64,000 nucleotides of DNA, from the NCBI RefSeq assembly GCF_900187375.1, contig NZ_FYEW01000002.1, forward strand, positions 1,116,001 through 1,180,000, in the 5' to 3' direction. Of this stretch, positions 34,500 to 44,314 are shown piece after piece; position 1 is the first letter of the stretch; every line of letters starts with the position of its first letter. Below the pieces are notes generated by a model. The model did no database searches and was not told the origin of the DNA. It saw only the letters and a program-made list of their open reading frames with translations. Position numbers and translations under genes: made by a program. Source of the DNA: Hymenobacter gelipurpurascens. GTDB taxonomy: Bacteria; Bacteroidota; Bacteroidia; Cytophagales; Hymenobacteraceae.

Positions 34500-36836
34500 A
34501 TGTCAAAAAAATACGCTCTGCTGGCGCTGCTTTTCCTGTGGCTGCTGAATATATCCACTGCTCAGGCTCAACGGGTTGGCCTGGTGCTAAGTGGCGGCGG
34601 TGCCAAGGGCCTGGCGCACGTGGGCGTACTGAAGGTGCTGGAGAAAAACCGCATCCCCATCGACTACATTGTGGGTACCAGCATGGGTGCCATTGTGGGC
34701 GGCATGTACGCGGCCGGCTACTCGCCCGAGGAGATTGAGGAAATTGTGCTGAAGCCCGAGTTCCAGAACTGGGTGGCCAACCGCCCTCTCGAAGGCAAGG
34801 TCTTTAACTTCTACGATGCCGACCCTTCGCCGGCGGCGCTGCACCTAGGCCTGTCCATCGACACGGCTTTCCGCACCCGCGTAACGCCGCGCATCATCAA
34901 TGATGCCACGCTCAACTACGTGCTGGCCACCATGCTGGCGCCGGCCAGTGCCGTGGCAAAGTATAATTTCGATAACCTGTTTGTGCCCTACCGGGCAGTG
35001 GCCTCGGAGGTGTTTACCCGCCAGAAAGTAGTGCAGCGCAGCGGCTCTCTTTCCGATGCGGTGCGCAACTCCATGGCTTTTCCGCTGGCCTTCCGCCCTA
35101 TCCGGCAGGAAGATGGCCGCTACCTCTTTGATGGTGCGGTGGTTGATAACTTCCCGACGGGCGTAATCCGGGAGGAGTTTAAGCCCGATGTAATTATTGG
35201 GGTGAACGTGGGCGACGTGGCCTTCCGCAAATACCCCAAGGAGAAAGACGACCAACTGCTAACCAGCACCTTGGTATTCCTGGGCTCCAACGCCGCCGAC
35301 ACCTTATCAGTAGGGCCTAATGGCATATTCATCCAGCCCGATGTGGCAGACTACACCGCCGCCGACTTCGGCCGGGTACGGCGGCTAGTAGCGCTTGGCG
35401 AAAATGCTACCGAAGCCAAGCTAGGCCAACTGATGCAGCGCATTCAGCGGCGCGAAGACACCGTGGCGCTGCAACAACGCCGCCGGGCGTTCCAGGACCG
35501 CGCGCCGAAGCCCGACTTTACCCGCATTACGGTGCAGGGCCTGCCACGCCAGCAGCAGGAGTTTGTGCGCCGGTTTTTCCAGCGCAGCGGCTCTACCTAC
35601 ACCCCCAGCGACATTGAGGAAGGCTACTTCCGCCTGGTTAGCAACGACTTCTTTACCAACGTGTATCCGCGGGTGCGCTACGATGAGGAGCAAAAGGGCT
35701 ACTCGCTTGGCATTGATGCTCGCCAAGCTAACAACCTCACGGCCGACCTGGGGGTACTGCTCTCGTCGCGCTCCATGAGTAATTTTTACTTGGGCGGGGC
35801 CTACCGCTACCTCACGCGTTACCTCTACACCGTGCGCGGAAATGCCACCGTGGGGCGCTTTTACAATGCCGTGCAGGGCTCTTTCCGGGTAAGTATTCCG
35901 GGCCAGATTCCGCTCTACTTCGAGCCCGTTGTTACGTTCAACAACCTGAATTATCAGGATACGGGCTCTCTACTGGGCACTAATGCCGACAACACCCAAC
36001 TGGTGCAGCGCGACCTGAAAACGGCGTTGCAGATCGGCATCAGCCCGAACTACCGCAGCCGCTACATTCTGGACGTAGGAGCCTTCACGAACCGCGACCG
36101 GTTTGCCAACACCCCAGAGCTGAGCAGTACCGATGTGCTAGACCTCAACCGGTTTCAGGGCGTAACGGCTGGCCTACGCTTCGAGCGTAACTCGCTGGAT
36201 CAGCGCCAGTACGCTACCAAAGGGCGCCGCGTGAAATTTGCCTTCCGAGGCGTAACCGGGCAGGAGAAGTACGAGGCCGGCACCACGGCCAATGGCGTGG
36301 AAGACCGCACCAACAACCAACGCTGGGTGCGGCTCTCCGTATTCACGGAGCAGTACTACTCGTTATCCAAAACCGACTCGGTAGGTTCCAAAACCAATGC
36401 ATGGGGCTACGTGGTAGACGCGGTAGCCAGCACCCAGGGCGCCTTCTCCACCTACCGCTCTTCCCTGACCACCTCGGCCTCATTCCTGCCCCTGCCCGAC
36501 TCGCGCACGCTGTTCCTGGACAACTACCGCGGAACGGCTTACGCTGCTGCCGGCCTGCGCTATATCCGGAGCATTTTGCCGGGGGTTGAATGGCGCACAG
36601 AAGGGTTTGCACACGTGCTGGTACGCCCCTGGAAACAGGCCTACGACAACCCCGTGCTGGTACGCCGCTCTAACAGCGTAAGCCGCCCCTACCTCACCCT
36701 CATGACGGGCCTGGTGTACCAGACGCCCGTAGGTCCACTGTCGGTGCAGGCCATTCACTACGATGACCGCAACCACCGTTTCGGCGTTTTCGCGCACATC
36801 GGCTACGTGCTGTTCCGCGACCGTTCGTTGGAGTAA
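34500..36836 (+). CDS. Patatin-like phospholipase fused to an Omp85-type outer-membrane barrel
   Basis: 778 residues. After a signal peptide comes a patatin domain: oxyanion motif SGGGAKG (31-37), nucleophile Ser61 in GTSMGAI, and Asp in FDGAVVDNFP. From about residue 340 there is a POTRA-like segment (ITVQGLPRQQQEFVRRFFQR), then a 16-strand-type surface-antigen/Omp85 barrel that ends in the typical aromatic-containing C-terminus (HIGYVLFRDRSLE). Homologues such as PlpD of Pseudomonas and Fusobacterium FplA secrete or display a phospholipase. The ATG at 34500 starts the signal peptide. Confidence 0.9.
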   Translation: MSKKYALLALLFLWLLNISTAQAQRVGLVLSGGGAKGLAHVGVLKVLEKNRIPIDYIVGTSMGAIVGGMYAAGYSPEEIEEIVLKPEFQNWVANRPLEGKVFNFYDADPSPAALHLGLSIDTAFRTRVTPRIINDATLNYVLATMLAPASAVAKYNFDNLFVPYRAVASEVFTRQKVVQRSGSLSDAVRNSMAFPLAFRPIRQEDGRYLFDGAVVDNFPTGVIREEFKPDVIIGVNVGDVAFRKYPKEKDDQLLTSTLVFLGSNAADTLSVGPNGIFIQPDVADYTAADFGRVRRLVALGENATEAKLGQLMQRIQRREDTVALQQRRRAFQDRAPKPDFTRITVQGLPRQQQEFVRRFFQRSGSTYTPSDIEEGYFRLVSNDFFTNVYPRVRYDEEQKGYSLGIDARQANNLTADLGVLLSSRSMSNFYLGGAYRYLTRYLYTVRGNATVGRFYNAVQGSFRVSIPGQIPLYFEPVVTFNNLNYQDTGSLLGTNADNTQLVQRDLKTALQIGISPNYRSRYILDVGAFTNRDRFANTPELSSTDVLDLNRFQGVTAGLRFERNSLDQRQYATKGRRVKFAFRGVTGQEKYEAGTTANGVEDRTNNQRWVRLSVFTEQYYSLSKTDSVGSKTNAWGYVVDAVASTQGAFSTYRSSLTTSASFLPLPDSRTLFLDNYRGTAYAAAGLRYIRSILPGVEWRTEGFAHVLVRPWKQAYDNPVLVRRSNSVSRPYLTLMTGLVYQTPVGPLSVQAIHYDDRNHRFGVFAHIGYVLFRDRSLE

Positions 36837-36915
36837 GAGGCGAGAGGGCGAAGCAGTCAATTTGCTATTCTACTTGCCTACAAGAAGTTACCGAAAAAAA
36901 ACTACGCAGGCAGAA

Positions 36916-36952
36916 CGTCAAATTCACCACTTCACTATTTCACCTACTCACC
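36916..36952. repeat. Family E repeat arm (copy E1)
   Basis: Reads on the plus strand GTCAAATTCACCACTTCACT then ATTTCACCTACTCACC. It overlaps the last codons of the aquaporin gene, whose TAG stop (36944-36946) lies inside it. Confidence 0.7.
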
Positions 36953-37783
36953 GTTCTCATCCGGGTACACGGGGGGCTCCTCCTCGGGCGTATGCGGGGA
37001 CGATATGCCGGGCCCGCAGCCGGCCAGCACGGCACAGTCGAGTGCCTCGCCGTGGTAAAAGCGACGGAACAGCACCGTAACGAGCCACATGGCCAGCGGG
37101 GGGGCCACCCAGTATACCCAGAGCCCCCGGTAGCTGTCGGCGGCCAGTGCCGTACCCAGCGTGCGGGCCGGGTTCAGGCTCATGCCGGAATAAGGGGTTT
37201 CTACCACTATATATACCGCCAGCAACGCCCCGATCAGCCAGCCAGTCAGGTTTTTCAGGCGCTTGGAGTGGAGCGCGAAAAGCAGCACCCCCATCATAAT
37301 AAACGAGATGATAAACTCGGCCCCGAAGGCCAGCGCTTCGCCGCGGGGCAGGCCTACGGGCTGCGTAACGGTGTAGTTTACCGTGGGGTGCGCATACAAT
37401 TCCCCAAAAACGAACTTCATTAGTTGTCCCGCGCCAATGGCCCCTGCTACCTGGCCTAGCACGTACCACACCGCATCAGGCGTGCGCACTTTGCCCAGAT
37501 GCCAGAAAGCCAGCGTTACGGCGGGGTTGATGTGGGCGCCCGAGCGTTTGCCCCAAGGGCTGTACACGATGCACACAATCACGAGCACCATGCCGGCTCC
37601 CAACAGCATATGGCGGGCCAGGTCGTTGGTTTGCAAAGCCTGCCGAACCGGCGAGGCCGGGTGCTCCAACAGCATGGTCAAGGAACCGGCACACACCACG
37701 AAAAACGCAATACCAGCCGCTTCTGCCAGATAATAGGGCCAATGGCGGCGCAGGGCGGCAAGCATTCGGGCGGAAAAAGACAT
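36944..37783 (-). CDS. Aquaporin/MIP-family channel
   Basis: 279 residues with six membrane segments. The two half-helices carry SGAHINPAVT and GMSLNPARTLG, both with the NPA triplet. The C-terminal tail, Pro/Glu-rich and about 25 residues, is cytoplasmic. It would pass water or small solutes; the sequence does not separate aquaporin from glycerol facilitator. The TAG stop codon is inside repeat E1. Confidence 0.9.
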   Translation of the reverse strand: MSFSARMLAALRRHWPYYLAEAAGIAFFVVCAGSLTMLLEHPASPVRQALQTNDLARHMLLGAGMVLVIVCIVYSPWGKRSGAHINPAVTLAFWHLGKVRTPDAVWYVLGQVAGAIGAGQLMKFVFGELYAHPTVNYTVTQPVGLPRGEALAFGAEFIISFIMMGVLLFALHSKRLKNLTGWLIGALLAVYIVVETPYSGMSLNPARTLGTALAADSYRGLWVYWVAPPLAMWLVTVLFRRFYHGEALDCAVLAGCGPGISSPHTPEEEPPVYPDENGE

Positions 37784-37862
37784 AGGCAGCGGTTTCAGGA
37801 AAGAGCTTGCCTACAGAACGTTTCCCTGCGCCCACGGTTATGGCGCAGTGGCCTAGCGGCGC

Positions 37863-39872
37863 CTACGGCTGCACCAGAATCAGGGCAGAGGAGGCGGGCA
37901 GATCCACCGTCATAATTTCCTGCCCCGATTCCAGCTTTCTGATTCCCTGCTGACTGATTTGCGCACCCTCCAGCACTACGGTATAGCGGCCTCCCGGAAT
38001 GGTGGCCGTGCTGGCTTGGCGGTTGCCATTGAATAGCACCACAATATTGTTCCAGGTATCGCCGCCGGCATGGTCGGTGAGGCGATACCCGATGGTGCCG
38101 GCGGGCATATTGGGCAGAAACTGCAGGTGTTGCTGCACTTGCTCCTGAGTAGCCAACCGAAAAGCCGGGTGCGCTTTGCGTAGGCCTATCAGCTGCCGAT
38201 ATAACAGGTTGATGTGGAGATACTGCGCCTTACGGGCCCAATCGAGCTGGTTAACACTATCCGGAAGGTTATAGGAGTTGTGGGAGCCGCCTTTGGTGCG
38301 CAGAAAATCATCGCCCACGGGCAAGAATGGAATGCCCTGCGAGGTAAACACAATGGTATTGCTGAGCAGATCCATCTTGATCAGCGCCTGCTCCGACACA
38401 CCCGGATTCGATACCACTAGCTTATCCCAGAGCACCCGGTCGTCGTGGCAGGCTACGTAGTTGATGGCCTGACCCGGCGAGGTGGCCCAAGGCACTTTGG
38501 AGTAGTTGACCTTGCTGTAGTCGAGCTGGGGGTGCTGAGTGGCGGCCACTATGCCGAATTTCACGCTCTCCTCCAGCCCCGGCTGCCCGCTCACAAAACC
38601 TGGTTCGGTCTGGCGGGCGTAGTGGCCCTTTACGCCATCACGCAGCTCATCACTGAATGCGGCAATACGGTCCATCTTCAGCACGTTGGCCTTCACTGCC
38701 CGCTCCATTTCGGGCAAAGGGCTGGTCCCAGCGGCCCAGCCTTCGCCATACATAAAGATGGAATGATCTACCTGGTCCAGGGCAATGCGGGCGGCGCGCA
38801 TGGTCCGGATGTCCAGAATGCCCATTAAATCAAACCTGAACCCATCGACATGATATTCCCGGGCCCAATAGGCTACTGACTCTACGATGAGTTTGCGCAC
38901 CATGGGCCGCTCGGAGGCCACTTCGTTGCCGCAGGCCGCCGCATCGGAATAGGAGCCATCGGGCTTGTGGCGGTAGTAGTAGCCCGGCACCAGCTGCTCG
39001 AAGGAGCTACGGGCGGCATCAGCGGTATGGTTATACACCACGTCCAGCACCAGCCGTAGGCCACTTCCGTGCATTGTCTGTACTAGCTGCTTCATCTCCC
39101 GAATGCGGGCGGCGGGGTCAGCGGGGTCGGTGGCGTAGGAGCCTTCCGGCACGGTGTAGTTCAGCGGGTCGTAGCCCCAGTTGTAGCGGTTCTGCTGCAG
39201 CTGGCTTTCATCGACGGAGGCGAAATCATTCGTCGGGAGCAGGTGCACGTGGGTCAGACCCAGCTCCGTCAGGTGGTCTAGGCCAGTCTTCACTCCTTCC
39301 GGACCGCGGGTGCCAGTTTCCGCTATGCCCAGAAACTTGCCCTTGTGCTGCACGCCCGACTGCGGGTGCATGGTCAGGTCGCGGATGTGCATTTCGCCAA
39401 TTACAATGTCGGTGGCTTGCTTGAGCTTGGGGCGCAGGTCGTCTTCCCAACGGGCGGGGCTCACGGTGGCGGGGTCGAGCAGGGCGCCACGCTGGCCGTT
39501 CAGGCCTACGGCGTGCACGTAGGGGTCGGGCACCTCGGCCATCTGGCGGCCTTTGATGGTGGCCTGCACCACGTAAAACCGGCCCGGCGGCTGGGCCGGC
39601 AGCGTGTAGGCCCAGGTGCCGCCTACGCTTTTTTGCATGGCATATTCCGCCACCGGCGTGCCCCCGGTTCCTTCGGTGTAAAGCTTGAGCTGCAGCTTTT
39701 CAGCCGTAGGCGCCCACACGCGCAGCTGGGCTTGCCCTCGCACGAAGGTCAGGCCGAGGTCGGGGCCATCGTAGGTAGGGTAGGCCGCATAGGCATCCGT
39801 GATGCGGACGGTACGGCAGGTGGTGAGAGTAGTCAGGGCGAAGAACAGCGCGAGCAGCAGAGAGGATTTCAT
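37863..39872 (-). CDS. Type I pullulanase-like lipoprotein (GH13)
   Basis: 669 residues. The N-terminus has a lipobox (LTTC), so it is lipid-anchored. An N-terminal beta domain (about 25-160) is followed by the GH13 catalytic barrel with the pullulanase signature YNWGYDPLNY, then VLDVVYNHT, the nucleophile Asp in DGFRFDLMG, the acid Glu in MYGEGW, and NYVACHDDRVLWD. It debranches alpha-1,6 bonds in pullulan or glycogen. ATG 39872 starts the signal peptide. No SusC/D genes are nearby. Confidence 0.92.
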   Translation of the reverse strand: MKSSLLLALFFALTTLTTCRTVRITDAYAAYPTYDGPDLGLTFVRGQAQLRVWAPTAEKLQLKLYTEGTGGTPVAEYAMQKSVGGTWAYTLPAQPPGRFYVVQATIKGRQMAEVPDPYVHAVGLNGQRGALLDPATVSPARWEDDLRPKLKQATDIVIGEMHIRDLTMHPQSGVQHKGKFLGIAETGTRGPEGVKTGLDHLTELGLTHVHLLPTNDFASVDESQLQQNRYNWGYDPLNYTVPEGSYATDPADPAARIREMKQLVQTMHGSGLRLVLDVVYNHTADAARSSFEQLVPGYYYRHKPDGSYSDAAACGNEVASERPMVRKLIVESVAYWAREYHVDGFRFDLMGILDIRTMRAARIALDQVDHSIFMYGEGWAAGTSPLPEMERAVKANVLKMDRIAAFSDELRDGVKGHYARQTEPGFVSGQPGLEESVKFGIVAATQHPQLDYSKVNYSKVPWATSPGQAINYVACHDDRVLWDKLVVSNPGVSEQALIKMDLLSNTIVFTSQGIPFLPVGDDFLRTKGGSHNSYNLPDSVNQLDWARKAQYLHINLLYRQLIGLRKAHPAFRLATQEQVQQHLQFLPNMPAGTIGYRLTDHAGGDTWNNIVVLFNGNRQASTATIPGGRYTVVLEGAQISQQGIRKLESGQEIMTVDLPASSALILVQP

Positions 39873-39938
39873 GCGGGGCGAGGGATGGAGCCGCAAGTTC
39901 GGGGTTTTGGGCTGGAGCAGGAAGCCGTACTTCGGGAG

Positions 39939-40676
39939 CTACAGCTTGTCTGCAAATGCTCGCAACAGGCTGGCTACTTCTTCGGGGGCATCATAAGGCA
40001 GCAGGTGCCCGGCACCACTAATTATTTCGAGGTGGGTTCCGGTGGGCAGCAGCGGCAAGGTTTCCAGCCCATGCACCGAGGGCGACATCACATTATCCTG
40101 GTCGCCGGCCAGAATGGTGCACGGCACCTCCACCAGCACCATGCGGGCGCTGATATCCTCGCGAGAACCGTGCAGCAGCCAGGCATCCCAGGCCAGGCGC
40201 GTGCTCTGCATGTTATCGAGCAGAATTTGCTGCCGAATGGCTTCGGGCAGTGGCCTAGCGGTTATTTTCTGGAGTGTTTTTTCGGCTTCAGCCAGCTTGC
40301 CGTAGGCGCGCATGCTCGCCATCCGGTCTTCATCGGTCATGGGCTCGGGCGAGGGCGGCGAGGGGCTGAGCAAGGCTACGCCTGCCAGGCCACTGGGCTG
40401 GCGCGCGGCCAGCGCTAAGGCAATTTTGCCGCCCATACTGTGGCCTACCAGCACATAGCGTTCTATGCCCTTCTCAGCAATGAAGTGAGCCACCTGATCG
40501 GCATAGGCATCCACAGAATAATCACTGATGATAGTGGGCGGGGCCGCTTCGCCGAACCCTGTAAGGTCGGGCGCCAGCAAAGTGTATTCGGGCGCCAGTA
40601 ACCCGGCAACTTGTTGAAACTCGCGGCCGGAGCCGGCCCAGTAGTGCAGGCCAATAAAGGTGAGGGGTGCAGGCAT
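39939..40676 (-). CDS. Alpha/beta hydrolase
   Basis: 245 residues. The nucleophile elbow GHSMGG, the acid in LAGDQDNVMSPS, and the His in GAGHLLPYDAPEEV form the triad of the alpha/beta-hydrolase fold. HYWAGSGREFQQVAGLL near the start is the oxyanion region. Substrate unknown. It lies between pullulanase and OxyR on the same strand, 56 bp after the OxyR stop, so it may be co-transcribed. Confidence 0.9.
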   Translation of the reverse strand: MPAPLTFIGLHYWAGSGREFQQVAGLLAPEYTLLAPDLTGFGEAAPPTIISDYSVDAYADQVAHFIAEKGIERYVLVGHSMGGKIALALAARQPSGLAGVALLSPSPPSPEPMTDEDRMASMRAYGKLAEAEKTLQKITARPLPEAIRQQILLDNMQSTRLAWDAWLLHGSREDISARMVLVEVPCTILAGDQDNVMSPSVHGLETLPLLPTGTHLEIISGAGHLLPYDAPEEVASLLRAFADKL

Positions 40677-40732
40677 AGAGTGCTTCTACGCGAACTGCCC
40701 GTTTCGGGTCCAGCGGTCGAGCTATAACTGGC

Positions 40733-41662
40733 CTAGCGCCACCGGATTTTCTGCCCGGCTTTGCCCGCATGCAGCCGCGCGGGCACCTGGCGCAGGATAA
40801 TATCGCGCAGCGTAGCCAGCAGTGGCAGGCGCACGAAGCCGTGATGCACAACTAAACTGATTTCGCGCACCGGCTCGGGGGCCTCGAAGCGCTTCACCAT
40901 CGGGTTACCAAGCTCCGGCAGCACCGAGAGTTCGGGCACCAGCGTGTAGCCATGGTTGTGGCGCACCAGCTGCTTTAGGGTCTCGATGGAGCCGCTTTCA
41001 TAGACAAAGGGCCGCGTGGTATCAACGGGAGCCGGGGAGCAAATGTTGAGCACCTGATGGCGGAAGCAATGCCCCTGCTGCAGCAGCCACAAACCCGGCG
41101 CACCCATATCCTGGGGACTAATGGTAGCCTGCGGATACAGCTCGTGGTCTTCGGAAATGTAGCCCAGAAACGGTTCTTCTAAAATAGGCAGCTCTCGCAG
41201 CTGCCGATCATCCAGCGGCGTTACCAGTAGGCCTACATCCAGCTGATTATCCTTTAGTTGCTGAATAATTTGGGCCGATTGCAGTTCCTCCACCTGCACC
41301 CGCAGCTTGGGGTAGCGTTCCACCAGCTCCACCAGAAACAGCGGCACCAGGTAGGGCGCTAGCGTCGGGATGATGCCTAGGCGCAACTCCCCCACCAGCT
41401 CGTCTTTCTCTACCTGCACAACTTCGCGTAGCTGCTGCACCTCCCGCAAAACCTGCCGAGCCTGCTGCACCACTTTCACACCTACGGCGGTAGGCTGCAC
41501 ACCTTTCGTGGTACGGTCGAAGAGCAGAACGCCCAGTTCCTCTTCCAGCTTCTGGAGCTGCATACTGAGCGTGGGCTGCGTGACGTGGCACTTCTCCGCT
41601 GCCAGCACAAACTGACGGTATGTATCAAGCGCCACCACGTATTCCAACTGCTGAATATTCAT
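40733..41662 (-). CDS. oxyR: OxyR-type LysR regulator of peroxide response
   Basis: 309 residues. The LysR-type helix-turn-helix is at 1-60 (CHVTQPTLSMQLQKLEEELG). Cys199 in LQQGHCFRHQ and Cys208 in LNIC match the redox pair of E. coli OxyR in number and spacing, so it should sense hydrogen peroxide by disulfide formation. The catalase gene at 45535 is a plausible target. An exact TANNTTTG box ends only 5 bp before the ATG, which suggests an mRNA with almost no leader. Confidence 0.93.
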   Translation of the reverse strand: MNIQQLEYVVALDTYRQFVLAAEKCHVTQPTLSMQLQKLEEELGVLLFDRTTKGVQPTAVGVKVVQQARQVLREVQQLREVVQVEKDELVGELRLGIIPTLAPYLVPLFLVELVERYPKLRVQVEELQSAQIIQQLKDNQLDVGLLVTPLDDRQLRELPILEEPFLGYISEDHELYPQATISPQDMGAPGLWLLQQGHCFRHQVLNICSPAPVDTTRPFVYESGSIETLKQLVRHNHGYTLVPELSVLPELGNPMVKRFEAPEPVREISLVVHHGFVRLPLLATLRDIILRQVPARLHAGKAGQKIRWR

Positions 41663-41666
41663 ACCA

Positions 41667-41674
41667 CAAATATA
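41667..41674 (-). promoter_or_regulatory. Promoter -7 box TATATTTG for oxyR
   Basis: TATATTTG on the minus strand, 4 nt before the oxyR ATG. Transcription would begin at or near the start codon. A TTC, not TTG, lies about 23 bp upstream. Confidence 0.5.
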
Positions 41675-41817
41675 GCCTGCACCTATAGCACACCTCCGAA
41701 TCTGGCGCTTTATCTATACAGTGGCCTAGCAGACCAACCGCGGCGGCTCCACTTTCCGGGCGCTACGGCAACCCTGGCGCTAGTTTGTAGTTCAACCTGC
41801 TATACTCCTCTGTTCTT

Positions 41818-42495
41818 ATGAAATTACTCTTGGTGGAAGACGAGCCAAAGCTAGCTTCCTTTATTCAGAAAGGGTTTCAGAATGAAGGCTACGATCTAGA
41901 TGTGGCCTACGACGGGCAAATGGGCCTTTCCCTGTTCCGGCAGCAGGCCTACGACCTGATTATTCTCGACGTGAACCTACCTTACATCAACGGCTTCGCA
42001 CTATGTAAGCTCATTCGGGAGGATAATCCGCACGTGCCGGTGCTTTTCCTGACGGCGCTCGACAGCCTCGACGACAAGGTATTAGCCTTTGAGGCTGGCG
42101 CCGACGATTATCTCGTGAAGCCGTTTAAGTTTCAGGAGTTACTGCTGCGTACCCGCGCCCTCACCAAGCGCAACGCTGACCAGAGCGCCGTGAAGCGTGT
42201 GCTGAAGATGGCGGACCTGGAACTGAACCTGGAGCGCAAAACCGTAATGCGCGGTGGGCAGCGCATCGACCTCACGGCCAAGGAGTACGCTCTGCTGGAG
42301 TACCTACTCTTGAACCGGGGCAAAATTATTTCTCGCGTCGATATCACGGAGAAAGTTTGGGAGCTGGATTTCGACACCAATACCAACGTGATTGATGTGT
42401 ACATCAGCCACTTGCGCCGCAAGCTCGATAAAGGTTTCGATACGAAGCTGATTCATACGGTAGTGGGCATGGGCTATGTGATGCGGGAAGGCTGA
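41818..42495 (+). CDS. OmpR-family response regulator
   Basis: 225 residues. The receiver domain has VEDEPKL, phospho-acceptor Asp51 in LIILDVNLP, and Lys in YLVKPFKFQELL; the C-terminal winged helix ends DTNTNVIDVYISHLRRKLD, then GFDTKLIHTVVGMGYVMRE. It resembles the RprY/CusR branch. The stop overlaps the histidine-kinase start by one base, so the two are a coupled pair. Confidence 0.95.
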   Translation: MKLLLVEDEPKLASFIQKGFQNEGYDLDVAYDGQMGLSLFRQQAYDLIILDVNLPYINGFALCKLIREDNPHVPVLFLTALDSLDDKVLAFEAGADDYLVKPFKFQELLLRTRALTKRNADQSAVKRVLKMADLELNLERKTVMRGGQRIDLTAKEYALLEYLLLNRGKIISRVDITEKVWELDFDTNTNVIDVYISHLRRKLDKGFDTKLIHTVVGMGYVMREG

Positions 42496-43871
42496 TGCTG
42501 ATTCGGAACAAGCTGATACTGCGGTTTATGGCGCTGGTGGTGACCATTCAGCTCTGCCTGACCGCGTTCATCTATTACTACAGCGCCCGGGCGCGGGAAC
42601 TGCGCTTCTATCACCGCCTAGAGGCCAAAGCCGAACAAACCGCTAACCTACTTATTCACCGCCTCGACCTGCAGCCCGAGATGCTGCGCAGCTTCCGCAA
42701 GAAGGATTTGCTGACCATGCACAACGAGCGCATCAGCATCTATGACCCGCAGCGCCGCCTGGTTTTTCATATTGCGCAGGAAAAGAAAGACGCCGACATC
42801 CCTACCCAGGACACAGCGTATTTTGACCAGATTACCCGCAAGCAACCCGCTCGCTTTCAGCGCGGCAAGGTAGAAACGCTGGGCATGTTGTACCGCCACC
42901 ACGGGCAGTCCTACCTTATTTTCGTGGCCGGCCGCGACCAGTTTGGCGGCAAGGAGTTCGAGACGCTGCGCTCCATTCTGCTAGGCGGAAACCTGGGGGC
43001 GCTAGTACTCATCATTGGGGCCGCGTGGTACTTCGCCAACCGCTCCCTCAAGCCCTTGTCGGGGATGGTGGCCGAGGTGAAAGGCATTACCGCTACTAGC
43101 CTGCGCCAGCGCGTGAACGAAGGCAACCGCCAAGATGAAATTGCGCAGTTGGCCATGACGTTTAACGAGATGCTAAGTGGCCTAGAGCAAGCATTCGAGG
43201 CCCAGAAAAGCTTTCTATCACATGCCTCGCACGAGCTACGCACACCGCTGGCCAATGTGCTGGGCACGCTGGAAACTGCCTCGGCCTACGATACCGACCT
43301 GCCCGCCGCCAAGCGCAGCATCGACTCGGCGGTGGAAGAAATCCAGCGCATCATCGACCTGACCAACGGCCTGCTCGCCCTGGCCAAAGCCGACGACACC
43401 TCCTTCCACCGCGCCCAAGTGCAGCTAGATGATGTGGTACTGCAGGCCGTTGACATCTGTTCGGCCTGCTACCCTGGCTGGGCCATTCAGGTAGAGTTTG
43501 GCAGCTGGCCCGAGTCGGTGGAAGCGGTATTTACAGTACAAGGCAACGCGCAGCTCCTGCAAACCGCCGTGCTTAACCTGCTGGATAACGCCTGCAAATA
43601 CTCTACAGCGGCGGTGGTAGTAGCCCTCACCTACGAGACGCCCCAGCAGATTCTGCTTACCGTTTCCGACACCGGCCTAGGCCTGCCCCCAGAGGAACTG
43701 GCGCGTGTTCAGGAGCCGCTATACCGGGGCAGTAATGGCCACAATAGGCCAGGATATGGTTTAGGCCTGCCCATTACCCAAAAAATTGTGCAGGTGCACG
43801 CAGGCCAGTTACGGATTGAATCGGAAGTGGGGAAAGGTACGCGCGCCTCGGTGCGGCTGCCAGCGGTTTAG
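42495..43871 (+). CDS. Sensor histidine kinase with HAMP domain
   Basis: 458 residues. Two membrane segments (about 10-26 and 158-178) flank a periplasmic sensor of about 130 residues. A HAMP domain follows (about 180-232), then HisKA with the phospho-acceptor His in SHASHELRTPLANVL (near 248), and HATPase motifs NLLDNACKYS, DTGLGLPPEE and GYGLGLPITQKI. Partner of the upstream regulator. The stimulus is unknown; the periplasmic part has no recognised domain. Confidence 0.94.
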   Translation: MLIRNKLILRFMALVVTIQLCLTAFIYYYSARARELRFYHRLEAKAEQTANLLIHRLDLQPEMLRSFRKKDLLTMHNERISIYDPQRRLVFHIAQEKKDADIPTQDTAYFDQITRKQPARFQRGKVETLGMLYRHHGQSYLIFVAGRDQFGGKEFETLRSILLGGNLGALVLIIGAAWYFANRSLKPLSGMVAEVKGITATSLRQRVNEGNRQDEIAQLAMTFNEMLSGLEQAFEAQKSFLSHASHELRTPLANVLGTLETASAYDTDLPAAKRSIDSAVEEIQRIIDLTNGLLALAKADDTSFHRAQVQLDDVVLQAVDICSACYPGWAIQVEFGSWPESVEAVFTVQGNAQLLQTAVLNLLDNACKYSTAAVVVALTYETPQQILLTVSDTGLGLPPEELARVQEPLYRGSNGHNRPGYGLGLPITQKIVQVHAGQLRIESEVGKGTRASVRLPAV

Positions 43872-43971
43872 GCTCCGGAGTGGCCTAGGCGTTCATGTTA
43901 TTTTAATGTGGTAGTCAGATGATGTTAATGTGGAGGACGGTCCTTTGCAGCATACTTACGTGCTTACCCTC

Positions 43972-44262
43972 ATGCCTACGCCCGCCCGTTCTTCCAGCTC
44001 TCTCCTGACGTGGTTACTCGCGCTGGCCCTTCTGTTTTCGGTGGGCCTCAACCTGTACTGCCTCACGCCCAGCTACCGCTCCGCCCGCGCCACTCCCTCG
44101 GCTTCCCTAAATAACATGACTGAAGCCGAGGAGGACGATGACGACGATGATGACGATGCCTCGTGGGCCGCGCTAGCGGAGGAGTTGCGCCAAACGCGCC
44201 AACAACTGGCGGCGTGCCAAGGACAATCGGCCCAGCTTGGTACCGCCGCTACATCTCACTAA
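43972..44262 (+). CDS. Small membrane protein with Asp run and coiled coil, unknown
   Basis: 96 residues. One membrane segment (about 11-27) is followed by an acidic stretch EEDDDDDDDDASW, then a predicted coiled coil (WAALAEELRQTRQQLAACQG). The ATG at 43972 is chosen because it starts the signal-anchor; the longer frame from 43930 lies in the upstream leader. No family recognised. It sits between the kinase and the SdiA-regulated-like gene. The 3' end overlaps an upstream in-frame start of the next gene. Confidence 0.55.
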   Translation: MPTPARSSSSLLTWLLALALLFSVGLNLYCLTPSYRSARATPSASLNNMTEAEEDDDDDDDDASWAALAEELRQTRQQLAACQGQSAQLGTAATSH

Positions 44263-44314
44263 GGCACACCGGCCGCTAGGCCAGTTGCTGCCTGTACCTT
44301 ATTCCTACTCTGAT

